Shown here: in pieces, positions 36,463-46,151 of the stretch | How positions within the stretch are numbered: position 1 is the first letter of the stretch | How the letters are laid out: every line of letters starts with the position of its first letter | Assembly (NCBI RefSeq): GCF_014197145.1 | Contig: NZ_JACIEZ010000004.1 | Coordinates: forward strand, 62,001 to 126,000 | Reading direction: 5' to 3' | Origin: Gellertiella hungarica | GTDB taxonomy: Bacteria > Pseudomonadota > Alphaproteobacteria > Rhizobiales > Rhizobiaceae | Length of the DNA: 64,000 nt | Notes under the pieces: model-generated | Seen by the model: only the letters and a program-made list of their open reading frames with translations | Told to the model about the DNA's origin: nothing | The model's database searches: none | Position numbers and translations under genes: made by a program

Positions 36463-38015
36463 CCATCCGTATCTTCGTTCCCCGCGATGCCGCAGCAGTC
36501 GCGCTCGGCGCCAACAAGGTGGCGGCGCGCATTGCCGAAATGGGCAAGGCTCGCGGTCTCGATATTGCCATCGTGCGCAACGGTTCCCGCGGCATGCACT
36601 GGCTGGAGCCAATGGTCGAGGTCGAAACGGCCGAAGGTCGCATCGCCTATGGCCCCGTGAAGCCGGCTGACGTCGAAAGCCTCTTTGCCTCCGGTTTCGA
36701 AAAGGGCGCTGCTCATGGTCTCTGTCTCGGGAAGACGGAAGAGATTCCCTTCCTGAAGAACCAGACCCGCCTCACCTTCGCTCGTTGTGGCATAACCGAT
36801 CCGCTGTCGCTGGATGACTACAGGGCCCACGGCGGCCTCGAAGGCCTCAGGCGTGCAGTCGCCATGGCGCCCGCCGAGATCGTCAAGGAAGTCACCGATT
36901 CCGGTCTGCGCGGCCGCGGCGGCGCAGGCTTCCCGACAGGCATCAAGTGGAACACCGTTCTGCAGGCTGTGGATGACCGCAAGTATATCGTTTGCAATGC
37001 GGACGAGGGCGACAGCGGCACCTTCACCGACCGCATGATCATGGAAGGCGATCCCTTCGTCGTGATCGAGGGCATGGCGATTGCCGGTATCGCAACGGGT
37101 GCCACCAAGGGCTTCATCTACATTCGGTCCGAATATCCCCATGCGATCGAGGCGATGAACGCTGCAATCCAGGTGGCGCGCGCCGCCGGTGTTCTGGGCG
37201 TTTCGGTCCTTGGCTCCGCCAACAGCTTCGACATGGAAGTCCGCGTCGGCGCGGGCGCTTATGTCTGCGGGGAGGAAACCGCACTTCTGAACTCGCTCGA
37301 AGGCAAGCGCGGCATCGTGCGCGCCAAGCCGCCGCTCCCGGCTCACAAGGGCTTGTTCGGCAAGCCGACCGTGATCAACAACGTGATCTCGCTCGCCTCC
37401 GTGCCGGTCATCATGGCAAAAGGCGCCGCCTATTACCGCGATTTCGGCATGGGCCGTTCGCGCGGCACCATCCCGCTGCAGATCGCCGGCAACGTCAAGC
37501 ATGGCGGCCTCTATGAAGTTGCCTTCGGTTTGACCCTTGGCGAAATCGTCGACCAGATCGGCGGCGGGACTGCCTCCGGCCGCCCGGTGAAGGCCGTGCA
37601 GGTGGGCGGTCCGCTCGGCGCCTATTTCCCGCGTGCACTCTTCGATACGCCGTTCGACTACGAAGCCTTTGCGGCAAAGGACGGCCTCATCGGCCATGCT
37701 GGCATCGTCGTCTTCGATGATACCGCCGACATGCTGAAGCAGGCTCGCTTTGCCATGGAATTCTGCGCCGTCGAAAGCTGTGGCAAGTGCACGCCCTGCC
37801 GCATCGGCTCCACACGCGGCGTGGAAACCGCCGACAAGATCGCCCGGGGCATCGAACCCGAAAAGAACAAGGCCCTGCTTCAGGACCTTTGCAACACCAT
37901 GAAGTTCGGTTCGCTCTGCGCGCTGGGCGGCTTTACGCCTTACCCGGTCATGAGCGCGATGACGCACTTCCCCGAAGACTTTGCCCCCACCCCCTTTGCT
38001 GACGCTGCGGAGTAA
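36459..38015 (+). CDS. fdsB: NAD-dependent formate dehydrogenase beta subunit (NuoF-like)
   Basis: Diaphorase subunit of 518 residues that binds FMN and NAD+ and one [4Fe-4S] cluster. An N-terminal NuoE-like thioredoxin domain (about 1-110) is fused to the NuoF domain. The FMN motif GRGGAGFPTG is at 152-161, the NAD motif GAYVCGEETAL at 266-276, and the cluster ligands are Cys441, 444 and 447 (ESCGKCTPC) plus Cys487. An SD (AGGAGG) inside fdsG precedes it. It converts electrons from FdsA into NADH. Confidence 0.95.
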   Translation: MTIRIFVPRDAAAVALGANKVAARIAEMGKARGLDIAIVRNGSRGMHWLEPMVEVETAEGRIAYGPVKPADVESLFASGFEKGAAHGLCLGKTEEIPFLKNQTRLTFARCGITDPLSLDDYRAHGGLEGLRRAVAMAPAEIVKEVTDSGLRGRGGAGFPTGIKWNTVLQAVDDRKYIVCNADEGDSGTFTDRMIMEGDPFVVIEGMAIAGIATGATKGFIYIRSEYPHAIEAMNAAIQVARAAGVLGVSVLGSANSFDMEVRVGAGAYVCGEETALLNSLEGKRGIVRAKPPLPAHKGLFGKPTVINNVISLASVPVIMAKGAAYYRDFGMGRSRGTIPLQIAGNVKHGGLYEVAFGLTLGEIVDQIGGGTASGRPVKAVQVGGPLGAYFPRALFDTPFDYEAFAAKDGLIGHAGIVVFDDTADMLKQARFAMEFCAVESCGKCTPCRIGSTRGVETADKIARGIEPEKNKALLQDLCNTMKFGSLCALGGFTPYPVMSAMTHFPEDFAPTPFADAAE

Positions 38016-38021
38016 GAAACG

Positions 38022-40901
38022 ATGGGTCTCGTTCACGAAATCGATTACGGCACGCCGGCCTCCAAATCCGAAACCATGGTAACGCTCACCATTGACGGCG
38101 TTGCCATTTCCGTTCCGGAAGGCACTTCCGTCATGCGCGCTTCGATGGAAGCCGGCATCTCCGTTCCGAAGCTCTGCGCGACCGACATGGTCGATGCCTT
38201 CGGTTCCTGCCGCCTCTGTCTGGTGGAAATCGAAGGCCGCGCCGGCACGCCGGCCTCGTGCACCACACCGGTTGCGCCCGGCATGGTCGTCCATACCCAG
38301 ACCGGCAAGCTCAAGGACATCCGCAAGGGCGTCATGGAGCTCTATATCTCCGACCACCCGCTGGACTGCCTGACCTGCGCCGCCAATGGCGATTGCGAAC
38401 TCCAGGACATGGCCGGCGCCGTTGGTCTCCGCGACGTGCGTTACGGTTATGAGGGCGACAACCACGTTCGTGCCCGCAACAACGGCGCGATCAACGCCAA
38501 GTGGATGCCGAAGGACGACTCGAACCCGTATTTCACCTACGATCCCTCCAAGTGCATCGTCTGCTCGCGCTGCGTGCGCGCCTGCGAAGAGGTTCAGGGC
38601 ACCTTTGCGCTGACCATCGAAGGCCGTGGCTTCGGCAGCCGCGTCTCGCCCGGCATGCATGAGAGCTTCCTGGAATCGGAATGCGTGTCCTGCGGCGCCT
38701 GCGTACAGGCCTGCCCGACCGCGACGCTGACGGAAAAGTCGGTGATTGCAATCGGCCAGCCGGAACATTCCAAGGTGACGACCTGCGCCTATTGCGGCGT
38801 TGGCTGCTCCTTCAAGGCTGAAATGCGCGGCGAAGAGCTGGTGCGCATGGTGCCCTGGAAGGATGGCCAGGCAAATCGTGGCCATTCCTGCGTCAAGGGC
38901 CGCTTCGCCTATGGCTATGCGACACACCGTGACCGTATCCTGAACCCGATGATCCGCGAAAAGGTCTCCGATCCCTGGCGGGAAGTCACCTGGGAAGAGG
39001 CCTTTGCCCACGTCGCCTCGGAATTCCGCCGCATCCAGTACCAGTATGGCCGGGAATCCATCGGCGGCATCACCTCATCGCGCTGCACCAACGAGGAAAC
39101 CTTCCTGGTGCAGAAGCTGATCCGCTCCGGCTTCGGCAACAACAATGTCGATACCTGCGCCCGCGTCTGCCATTCGCCGACCGGCTACGGCCTCGGTCAG
39201 GCTTTCGGCACCTCCGCCGGCACGCAGAACTTCGATTCGGTCGAAGATTCAGACGTGGTCATCGTCATCGGTGCCAACCCCACGCAGGGCCATCCCGTCT
39301 TCGGCTCGCGCCTGAAGAAGCGCCTGCGCCAGGGTGCCAAGCTGATCGTCATCGATCCGCGCCGCATCGATCTGGTCGACAGCCCCCATATCAAGGCCGC
39401 GTATCACCTGCCGCTGAAGCCGGGCACCAACGTCGCCGTCATGACGGCGCTCGCCCATGTGATCGTCACCGAAGGTATCTACAACGAAGCCTTCATCCGC
39501 GAGCGCTGCGACTGGTCCGAGTTCGAGGACTGGGCAGCCTTCGTCTCCGATCCGTCGCGGAGCCCGGAAGCGGTCGAAGCCTATACGGGCGTCGATCCGC
39601 AGCTCATCCGCGGCGCTGCCCGTCTCTATGCAACCGGCGGCAACGGCGCGATCTACTACGGCCTTGGCGTCACCGAGCACAGCCAGGGCTCGACCACCGT
39701 CATGGCCATTGCCAACCTCGCCATGGCGACCGGCAATATCGGCCGCAAGGGCGTGGGCGTGAACCCGCTGCGCGGGCAAAACAACGTGCAGGGCTCCTGT
39801 GACATGGGCTCCTTCCCGCACGAGCTGCCGGGCTATCGCCACATCTCCGACGATGCGACGCGCGAGATCTTCGAGAAGCTCTGGGGCGTCGAGCTCAACA
39901 AGGAGCCGGGCCTGCGCATCCCGAACATGCTGGATGCGGCCGTCGAAGGCACCTTCAAGGGTATCTACATCCAGGGCGAGGACATTCTTCAGTCCGACCC
40001 CGATACCAAGCATGTGGCCGCCGGCCTTGCTGCCATGGAATGCGTGGTCGTTCAGGATCTCTTCCTCAACGAAACCGCAAACTATGCCCACGTCTTCCTG
40101 CCGGGCTCGACCTTCCTCGAGAAGGATGGCACCTTCACCAATGCCGAACGCCGCATCAACCGCGTTCGCCGGGTGATGACGCCGAAGAACGGCTATGCGG
40201 ATTGGGAAGTGACCCAGAAGCTTGCCCAGGCCATGGGCCTCAACTGGAACTACACCCATCCGAGCGAGATCATGGATGAAATCGCGGCCACCACGCCGAG
40301 CTTCGCCTGGGTCAACTACGACTATCTCGAAAAGCACGGTTCGGTGCAGTGGCCGTTCAACGAGAAGAACCCGCAGGGTTCGCCGATCATGCATGTGAAC
40401 GGCTTCGTCCGCGGCAAGGGCAAGTTCATCCGCACGGAATATGTGGCAACCGACGAAAAGGTCGGCCCGCGCTTCCCGCTGCTGCTGACCACCGGTCGTA
40501 TTCTCAGCCAGTACAACGTGGGCGCCCAGACCCGTCGTACCGAGAACGTGGCCTGGCATGCGGAAGACGTGCTGGAGATCCATCCCCACGACGCCGAACA
40601 GCGCGGTATCCGTGAAGGGGACTGGATCCGCCTGGCATCCCGCTCCGGTGAAACCTCGCTGCGCGCGACGATTACCGATCGCGTGGCTCCGGGCGTGGTC
40701 TACACGACCTTCCATCACCCGACCACGCAGGCAAACGTGATCACCACGGACTTCTCCGACTGGGCGACAAACTGCCCGGAATACAAGGTCACGGCCGTGC
40801 AGGTATCGCCGTCCAACGGACCGTCCGAGTGGCAGCAGGAATATGAGGAGCAGGCGCGCCAGTCCCGCCGAATCGTCGGCAAGCTGGAAGCGGCGGAGTA
40901 A
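38022..40901 (+). CDS. fdsA: NAD-dependent formate dehydrogenase alpha subunit (Mo/W-bisMGD, Cys type)
   Basis: Catalytic subunit of 959 residues. In order: an N-terminal [2Fe-2S] domain (Cys52, 63, 66, 80), a NuoG-like His-Cys cluster region (about 100-130), two [4Fe-4S] clusters (CIVCSRCVRAC at 178-188 and CVSCGACVQAC at 221-231), a further [4Fe-4S] (CAYCGVGC at 255-262, Cys290), and the bis-MGD domain. The Mo ligand is Cys383 in ARVCHSPTG, so the enzyme is not selenocysteine dependent. It forms the FdsGBA complex with the two preceding genes. The stop overlaps fdhD (TAATG). Confidence 0.96.
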   Translation: MGLVHEIDYGTPASKSETMVTLTIDGVAISVPEGTSVMRASMEAGISVPKLCATDMVDAFGSCRLCLVEIEGRAGTPASCTTPVAPGMVVHTQTGKLKDIRKGVMELYISDHPLDCLTCAANGDCELQDMAGAVGLRDVRYGYEGDNHVRARNNGAINAKWMPKDDSNPYFTYDPSKCIVCSRCVRACEEVQGTFALTIEGRGFGSRVSPGMHESFLESECVSCGACVQACPTATLTEKSVIAIGQPEHSKVTTCAYCGVGCSFKAEMRGEELVRMVPWKDGQANRGHSCVKGRFAYGYATHRDRILNPMIREKVSDPWREVTWEEAFAHVASEFRRIQYQYGRESIGGITSSRCTNEETFLVQKLIRSGFGNNNVDTCARVCHSPTGYGLGQAFGTSAGTQNFDSVEDSDVVIVIGANPTQGHPVFGSRLKKRLRQGAKLIVIDPRRIDLVDSPHIKAAYHLPLKPGTNVAVMTALAHVIVTEGIYNEAFIRERCDWSEFEDWAAFVSDPSRSPEAVEAYTGVDPQLIRGAARLYATGGNGAIYYGLGVTEHSQGSTTVMAIANLAMATGNIGRKGVGVNPLRGQNNVQGSCDMGSFPHELPGYRHISDDATREIFEKLWGVELNKEPGLRIPNMLDAAVEGTFKGIYIQGEDILQSDPDTKHVAAGLAAMECVVVQDLFLNETANYAHVFLPGSTFLEKDGTFTNAERRINRVRRVMTPKNGYADWEVTQKLAQAMGLNWNYTHPSEIMDEIAATTPSFAWVNYDYLEKHGSVQWPFNEKNPQGSPIMHVNGFVRGKGKFIRTEYVATDEKVGPRFPLLLTTGRILSQYNVGAQTRRTENVAWHAEDVLEIHPHDAEQRGIREGDWIRLASRSGETSLRATITDRVAPGVVYTTFHHPTTQANVITTDFSDWATNCPEYKVTAVQVSPSNGPSEWQQEYEEQARQSRRIVGKLEAAE

Positions 40902-41731
40902 TGTCCGCTCCCCGCGCCACACATCGCATGGTCACCCGCATCGCCCGCAAGGGCGGTGCGGTGGCAAGCGGTCTGCGCGCGGTTCCGGAGGAAGTGCCGA
41001 TTGCCTTCTCTTATGGCGGCTCCACCCATGCGGTGATGATGGGCACGCCTGCCGATCTTGAGGATTTTGCCCTTGGCTTCAGCCTGACGGAAGGCATCAT
41101 CGCCAGCCGTTCGGATGTGGAAGAGATGGAAATACTCGACGAGGAAACCGGCATAGACGTGCAGGTGACGCTGAAGGACGACCCGGCAGATGCGCTGCGC
41201 ATCCGCCGCCGTCACATGGCCGGTCCTGTTGGATGCGGCCTCTGCGGCATCGAATCGATCGAACAGGCGGTTCGGCCTGTTCCCGATGTCAGCGCCGTGC
41301 GGCTGCACATCACGGCCGATGTTCTGGTGGAGGCGATTGCATCCCTGAACGGCAACCAGCCGCTTCACCGGCTGACGCATGCCGTCCACGGAGCAGGCTT
41401 CTATGTCGCTGGAAAGGGCCTCGTCGCCCTGCGCGAGGATGTTGGTCGCCACAACGCGCTCGACAAGCTCGCCGGCGCGGTACTGAACAGCGGTCACGCC
41501 GGCGCTGAAGGGCTTGTCGTCGTAACCAGCCGGCTTTCCGTCGAAATGGTGCAGAAGACGGCCATCCTGGGCGCTTCCATTCTAGTCGCCATCTCCGCAC
41601 CGACGGCGCTGGCCATCGAGACGGCTGAGAAGGCAGGCCTCACCCTCGTCGCGATCGTTCGCGGCGAGGATTTCGAAATCTATACCCATCATAGCCGTAT
41701 CGATACGGGAGTATCCGCAGATGTCGCATGA
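40901..41731 (+). CDS. fdhD: Formate dehydrogenase accessory sulfurtransferase FdhD
   Basis: Transfers sulfur from a cysteine desulfurase to the Mo-bis-MGD cofactor of formate dehydrogenase, which is needed for activity. It has 276 residues, with catalytic CxxC at Cys112 and Cys115 (GPVGCGLCGIE) and the cofactor-binding C-terminal half (REDVGRHNALDKLAGA). It overlaps fdsA by one base and fdsD by 11, so expression is tightly coupled. Confidence 0.95.
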   Translation: MSAPRATHRMVTRIARKGGAVASGLRAVPEEVPIAFSYGGSTHAVMMGTPADLEDFALGFSLTEGIIASRSDVEEMEILDEETGIDVQVTLKDDPADALRIRRRHMAGPVGCGLCGIESIEQAVRPVPDVSAVRLHITADVLVEAIASLNGNQPLHRLTHAVHGAGFYVAGKGLVALREDVGRHNALDKLAGAVLNSGHAGAEGLVVVTSRLSVEMVQKTAILGASILVAISAPTALAIETAEKAGLTLVAIVRGEDFEIYTHHSRIDTGVSADVA

Positions 41732-41957
41732 CAAGCTCGTCTACATGGCAAACCAGATTGCCACCTTCTTCAAGTCGCAGCCCGCCGCAGAGGCAGCCGA
41801 TGGCGTGGCGACGCACATCAACAAGTTCTGGGAGCCGCGCATGCGCCGCCAGCTGTTCGAGAAGATCGAGGCCGGCAACAGCGGTCTATCCGATCTGGTG
41901 ATCGAAGCCTCGAAGAAGATCAACCGTCCGGCCCCGGCACCGGCAACACAGCACTGA
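41721..41957 (+). CDS. fdsD: Formate dehydrogenase delta subunit
   Basis: Small protein of 78 residues of the FdsD family, with DKLVYMANQIATFF near the start and a conserved W-PRMR core (NKFWEPRMRRQLF). It is found at the 3' end of fds operons and supports assembly or stability of the formate dehydrogenase complex. It overlaps the end of fdhD by 11 bases. A Pro- and Ala-rich tail ends the protein. Confidence 0.92.
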   Translation: MSHDKLVYMANQIATFFKSQPAAEAADGVATHINKFWEPRMRRQLFEKIEAGNSGLSDLVIEASKKINRPAPAPATQH

Positions 41958-42004
41958 TCTTGGTCAGGGGCGGCCCGCGCGACATCCTGCCTCGCGATCC
42001 GCCC

Positions 42005-42010
42005 TTGACA
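42005..42010 (+). promoter_or_regulatory. Possible -35 element of ubiG
   Basis: A consensus TTGACA lies 50 bases before the ubiG start codon. No good -10 is seen at 16-18 bases spacing, so this is only a partial promoter match. Confidence 0.3.
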
Positions 42011-42060
42011 TCTGAAGCCCGCCGGACAACTTCAATCGCCAGGCATTGAAGGAGGCTCCC

Positions 42061-42813
42061 ATGGCTGAAACCGCCCGCAGCACGATCGACCAGAGCGAAG
42101 TCGACCGCTTTTCCGCCATGGCTGCGGAGTGGTGGGACCCCACCGGCAAGTTCAAGCCACTGCACAAGTTCAATCCCGTCAGGCTCGCTTACCTGCGGGA
42201 TACGATTGCCTCGGAGTTTGGCCGCGACTCACGGGATGCCCGCCCCCTCACCGGCCTGCGCGTGCTCGACATCGGCTGCGGCGGTGGCTTGCTGTCCGAG
42301 CCAGTGGCTCGCATGGGCGCGGAAGTCGTCGGTGCCGATCCCTCCGAACGCAACATCGGCATTGCGTCGACCCATGCGCGGGAAAGCGGTGTTGCGGTGG
42401 ATTATCGCGCGGTGACCGCCGAGGCACTGGCAGATGCCGGCGAAACCTTCGATGTCGTCCTCAACATGGAAGTGGTCGAGCATGTGGCCGATGTCGAGTT
42501 CTTTCTTTCCACCTGCGCCAAAATGGTGCGCCCCGGCGGCCTGATGTTCGTCGCCACCATCAACCGCACGATGAAGGCCATGGCGCTTGCGATCGTCGGT
42601 GCGGAGTATGTGCTCCGCTGGCTGCCAAAGGGCACGCATCAGTATGAAAAGCTGGTGCGCCCCGAGGAGATCGAAAACCCGCTCTCGGCTGCGGGCATGC
42701 AGGTTTTCGCCCGCACGGGCGTGTTCTTCAATCCGCTGGCCAACCAGTGGAACCTGTCGAAGGACATGGACGTCAACTACATGATGGTCGCAAGGCGCCC
42801 GAAGGCAGAGTAA
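42061..42813 (+). CDS. ubiG: Bifunctional ubiquinone O-methyltransferase UbiG
   Basis: SAM-dependent enzyme that carries out both O-methylations in ubiquinone synthesis. The 250-residue protein opens with the UbiG-specific [20 protein letters not shown], and SAM motif I is LDIGCGGG (69-76). An earlier ATG at 42046 overlaps the SD (AAGGAGG at 42049-42055), so the ATG at 42061 is the natural start. It converges with the DUF1178 gene, 18 bases away. Confidence 0.96.
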   Translation: MAETARSTIDQSEVDRFSAMAAEWWDPTGKFKPLHKFNPVRLAYLRDTIASEFGRDSRDARPLTGLRVLDIGCGGGLLSEPVARMGAEVVGADPSERNIGIASTHARESGVAVDYRAVTAEALADAGETFDVVLNMEVVEHVADVEFFLSTCAKMVRPGGLMFVATINRTMKAMALAIVGAEYVLRWLPKGTHQYEKLVRPEEIENPLSAAGMQVFARTGVFFNPLANQWNLSKDMDVNYMMVARRPKAE

Positions 42814-42831
42814 GGCCCCGGTCTTCGCCTT

Positions 42832-43260
42832 TCAGTTGGCGTCGTCGGGAAGAACCGGAAGCGGCGCGATCTCTATGCCTTCTTCGATCAGGGCGAGCGC
42901 ATCTTCCTGGCTCGCCTGCCCGATGATGCCCCGCGCCTCGACTTCACCGTAATGGATCTTTCGCGCCTCCTCGGCAAAGCGTTCACCGACATCGTCCGCA
43001 TTGGCGCGGATCTCGGCCACGACCTGCTTCAGGCGCGCAATCGCCTCTCGCTGCGCCGCCTCCATCACGAAGGCGCGGCTTTCCTCCTTCTTGCGCGCGG
43101 TGGCGACGGAAGGCGCCATCAACGTCTTCTCGACGCGCTGCGACTGGCAGACGGGACAGGAAACGAGCCCAAGCCCCTTCTGACGATCGTAATCCTCACT
43201 CGAAGAAAACCATCCTTCGAACTGATGCGCATTGTCACAGGAGAGCGCGTAGCGGATCAC
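42832..43260 (-). CDS. DUF1178 family protein
   Basis: Small conserved alphaproteobacterial protein of 142 residues and unknown function. It opens with IRYALSCDNAHQFEGWF and has a CPVC pair near residue 35, which could bind a metal. It starts with GTG at 43260, with SD AGGAGGAGG, and overlaps the stop of the nitrilase-family gene (GTGA). The run comF-grxC-nit-DUF1178 looks like one operon. I can name the family, not a function. Confidence 0.88.
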   Translation of the reverse strand: MIRYALSCDNAHQFEGWFSSSEDYDRQKGLGLVSCPVCQSQRVEKTLMAPSVATARKKEESRAFVMEAAQREAIARLKQVVAEIRANADDVGERFAEEARKIHYGEVEARGIIGQASQEDALALIEEGIEIAPLPVLPDDAN

Positions 43261-44111
43261 CCGGCACCTCCTCCTGCCTGTATGCGGGGCGCAAGCTTGA
43301 AGGAGCGAGCGTTGCGGAGATTGGGGATCCGGGCACGGGCCGCGGCAACCTCGGCCGTATCGATATCGGCGAGGATAACCGTCTCGCCTGTGGACCCGGC
43401 CTCCGCAAGCACCTTGCCCCAGGGGTCGATGATGATCGAATGGCCGTAGGTTTCCCGGCCATCCTCATGAATACCCGCCTGGGCGGCGGCAACCACGAAA
43501 AGACCGTTCTCGATGGCGCGGGCTCGAAGCAGCACATGCCAGTGCGCTTCGCCGGTCTGGCGGGTGAAGGCCGCCGGCAGCGACATCACCTCGACACCCT
43601 CCACCGCCTGTGCGCGGAAAAGTTCGGGAAAGCGGACATCGTAGCATATGGCAAAGCCAAGTTCGGCAAAGGGCAGCGATACGGACTTCGCCTCGGCCCC
43701 CGGCGTATAGACGGCACTTTCCCGCCAGCTCTCGCCATTCGCCAGGTCGACATCGAACATGTGGATCTTGTCGTAGCTGACGACCGTCTCTCCTCTCGGG
43801 GAGAAGAGATAGCCGCGATTGGCGATCATGCCGTCGCCGCGATCGATGGCTGTGGAGCCGATATGGAGATGGATGCGCAGTTCGCTCGCCAGGCGCGCAC
43901 CGGCAGCGACCACCGGATCATCCTTCTCCTCACGCAGGATGGCATCGAGGGCTTTCCGGTTGCGCTGAAGCGCACCCGTCATCTCCGGGGTCTGCACGTA
44001 ACGGGCGCCTTGTCCGGCGGCTTCACGCACCAGACGCTCCATGGTTTCGATGTTCCGGTGAGGATCGACGCCGGAACACATCTGGACGGTTGCAGCCCGG
44101 AACACGCCCAT
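43257..44111 (-). CDS. Nitrilase-superfamily carbon-nitrogen hydrolase (Nit1/deaminated glutathione amidase-like)
   Basis: Cytoplasmic amidase of 284 residues with the nitrilase triad Glu43 (TPEM), Lys115 (YDKIHMFD) and Cys156 (FAICYDVRFPE). The YDKIHMFDVDL pattern is typical of Nit1-type amidases that remove deaminated glutathione. The grxC neighbour fits a glutathione link, but that is inference. The frame extends upstream; MGVFRAATVQM matches the family start and lies 5 bases past the grxC stop. Confidence 0.88.
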   Translation of the reverse strand: MGVFRAATVQMCSGVDPHRNIETMERLVREAAGQGARYVQTPEMTGALQRNRKALDAILREEKDDPVVAAGARLASELRIHLHIGSTAIDRGDGMIANRGYLFSPRGETVVSYDKIHMFDVDLANGESWRESAVYTPGAEAKSVSLPFAELGFAICYDVRFPELFRAQAVEGVEVMSLPAAFTRQTGEAHWHVLLRARAIENGLFVVAAAQAGIHEDGRETYGHSIIIDPWGKVLAEAGSTGETVILADIDTAEVAAARARIPNLRNARSFKLAPRIQAGGGAG

Positions 44112-44116
44112 GTCGA

Positions 44117-44377
44117 TCAGGCTCCCCGGGCCAGAAGCGGATCGAGCTTGCCCTGCGCATCGAGGGCGTGGATGTCGTCGCAACCGCCGAGATGCTGGCC
44201 GTTGACGAAGACCTGAGGGAACGTGTTGCGGCCCGAGCGCTCCACCATCTGCTGGCGGTAAGAAGGGTCATGGCTGGCGTTGTATTCGGTAAAGCCCGCA
44301 CCCTTGGCGCTCAGCAGGGCCTTTGCGCGGGTGCAATAGGGACATCCGTCCCGGGTATAGATGATCACATCAGCCAT
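44117..44377 (-). CDS. grxC: Glutaredoxin 3
   Basis: Glutathione-dependent disulfide reductase of 86 residues. The active site CPYC has Cys12 and Cys15, the cis-Pro is in TFPQVFVN, and the GSH-binding GGCDD is at about 64-68. An SD (AAGGAG) precedes the ATG at 44377. It follows comF and precedes the nitrilase-family gene on the same strand. Confidence 0.95.
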   Translation of the reverse strand: MADVIIYTRDGCPYCTRAKALLSAKGAGFTEYNASHDPSYRQQMVERSGRNTFPQVFVNGQHLGGCDDIHALDAQGKLDPLLARGA

Positions 44378-44429
44378 GCTATCGCTCCTTGCAGCATTCC
44401 TCAGACCGGTCAAAGGCCTTTTGTTTCCG

Positions 44430-45188
44430 TCATATAGGCGCTGCGAAAGCCATTGCAAAGGTCAAAACCGTGACCTCCAGGGCACCGGCGCGCTTCAGTG
44501 CGCGCGCAGCAGCGTTGACGGTGGCACCGGTCGTGAACACGTCATCCACCAGTATGATCCGACGACCCAGAACCGTGTCACGGTTCTCCGCCGGCACCTC
44601 GAATGCACCCTCGACGTTGCGCAGCCGCGCCTTGCGGCCAAGTCCCACCTGCCGCTTCGTGGCGCGCTTCCGGACGAGGCTTCGCGGCAGATGTGTCACG
44701 CCGGATTGGCGCGCAATCTCCCGCGACAGTTCCGCAGCCTGGTTGTAGCGCCTCAGGAAAAGCCGCCAACGATGCAGCGGAACGGGAATGATGGCGTCGG
44801 CCTTTCGCAGTTCCTCTGCACCGGCCCTCGCCATCCAGGTCGCCATCATCGGCGCGAGCTCGGTACGGTCCTTGTATTTGAGGGAATGCACCAGCCGGCG
44901 AACGATCCCGCGGTGGACTGCAACGGCTCTCAGCCTGTCGAATACCGGTTGGGAGGCCATGGCCTTGGGCGAGATGGCGCCTTCACCCTGATCATGGACA
45001 AAAGGAATACCGAGAACTTCGCAATAGGGTCTTTCGATGAAAGGGATGGTCGACCAGCAGGGGCCGCAGAGACCGCGATGACTGCCCGTCATGATGCCGC
45101 AACCGGCGCAGATGGCCGGATAGACAAAGTCCAGGGCCAAAGACCAGACCCGTCCCACAGATTGCCAGGGCAGATTGGCCATCCGCAT
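44430..45188 (-). CDS. ComF family protein (phosphoribosyltransferase-like)
   Basis: Protein of 252 residues. An N-terminal double zinc-finger region (CAGC near 27-30, CGPC at 41-44) is followed by a phosphoribosyltransferase-like domain with PRPP loop IILVDDVFTTGATV (211-224). ComF homologues are linked to DNA uptake in transformable bacteria, but in rhizobia the role is unknown. The frame runs far upstream; I took the ATG at 45188 because GGGGGAAAG lies 7 bases before it. It is divergent from the methyltransferase gene. Confidence 0.88.
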   Translation of the reverse strand: MRMANLPWQSVGRVWSLALDFVYPAICAGCGIMTGSHRGLCGPCWSTIPFIERPYCEVLGIPFVHDQGEGAISPKAMASQPVFDRLRAVAVHRGIVRRLVHSLKYKDRTELAPMMATWMARAGAEELRKADAIIPVPLHRWRLFLRRYNQAAELSREIARQSGVTHLPRSLVRKRATKRQVGLGRKARLRNVEGAFEVPAENRDTVLGRRIILVDDVFTTGATVNAAARALKRAGALEVTVLTFAMAFAAPI

Positions 45189-45281
45189 GTGTTGCTTTCC
45201 CCCGCAGCGACCCCACATCCGATTGACACTAGTGCCTTTTGTCCTGCAAGGCGAGAGGAGCACAGCAACAGGATCACCGTC

Positions 45282-46148
45282 ATGGATGCGCTTTTCGACA
45301 CCGAACTTGTTACCATCCGGCGCCGGCGTGCCCTGCAGCAGCCAGTTGAGGGTGCCGACTTCCTGATGAAGCTCGCCGCGGATGAACTGGCCGAGCGGCT
45401 GAGCGTCGTTGAGCGCAGTTTCGACGTTGCCGTGGAGCTGTACGGAGGGACCGGGGCGACCGGGGAAGCCTGTCTGGCAACCGGCAAGATCGGCATGCTT
45501 CGCAGGATTGAACTGCCGGATGCCTTCGCACGGACCGATGCGACCGTTGCCACGGCACCGCTGGAGATTCTGCCACTGGAGCCGGAATCGGCAAACCTCA
45601 TTCTCTCCCCGCTCAGCCTGCATCTCACGAACGACACCCCCGGCGTGTTCATCCAGGCACGGCGGGCGCTGAGGCCCGACGGCCTCTTTCTTGCAATGAT
45701 TCCGGGAGCGGGCACACTCGCCGAACTCAAGGACGTGCTTCTTCAGGCGGAAACCGAGCTTTACGGCGGGGTCAGTCCACGCGTCATCCCGTTTCCGGAT
45801 GTGCGCGATGTAGGCGCGCTGATGCAGCGCGCGGGCTTCGCCCTGCCGGTCGTCGATGCCGAAAGCAGGACCGTTCGCTACAGCTCTCTTTTTTCTCTGA
45901 TGCGTGATTTGAGAGGGATGGGCATGACCAATCCCCTCGTCGGGCGAAGCAGGCGCCCGCTGACCCGGGCCTTCTTCTTGAGAGCGGCGGAAATCTATGC
46001 GGAACGATATGCAGATCCCGATGGCCGCATCCGGGCTACCTTCGCCTTCATCAACGCCTCCGGCTGGGCGCCCCATGAAAGCCAGCAGAAGCCGCTCAAG
46101 CCCGGATCTGCAAAGGCGAGACTGGCCGATGCGTTGAAAGGCCGATGA
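45282..46148 (+). CDS. SAM-dependent methyltransferase (BioC/NDUFAF5-like)
   Basis: Methyltransferase-domain protein of 288 residues that opens MDALFDTELVTIRRRRAL. The SAM pocket is atypical: the expected motif I region reads VAVELYGGTGATGEA, and a methyltransferase-11-like core holds LILSPLSLHLTNDTPGVF (the post-I/II region). The layout fits the mitochondrial NDUFAF5/alphaproteobacterial group. The actual substrate is unknown. The start is 93 bases from the divergent comF start. The stop nearly touches the convergent pilin gene (3 bases). Confidence 0.85.
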   Translation: MDALFDTELVTIRRRRALQQPVEGADFLMKLAADELAERLSVVERSFDVAVELYGGTGATGEACLATGKIGMLRRIELPDAFARTDATVATAPLEILPLEPESANLILSPLSLHLTNDTPGVFIQARRALRPDGLFLAMIPGAGTLAELKDVLLQAETELYGGVSPRVIPFPDVRDVGALMQRAGFALPVVDAESRTVRYSSLFSLMRDLRGMGMTNPLVGRSRRPLTRAFFLRAAEIYAERYADPDGRIRATFAFINASGWAPHESQQKPLKPGSAKARLADALKGR

Positions 46149-46151
46149 AGA

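Noticed and set aside
39154-39172. Possible selenocysteine at the formate dehydrogenase active site
   Set aside because: The codon at the Mo ligand (Cys383) is an ordinary Cys codon, and no in-frame TGA or SECIS-like structure is needed.
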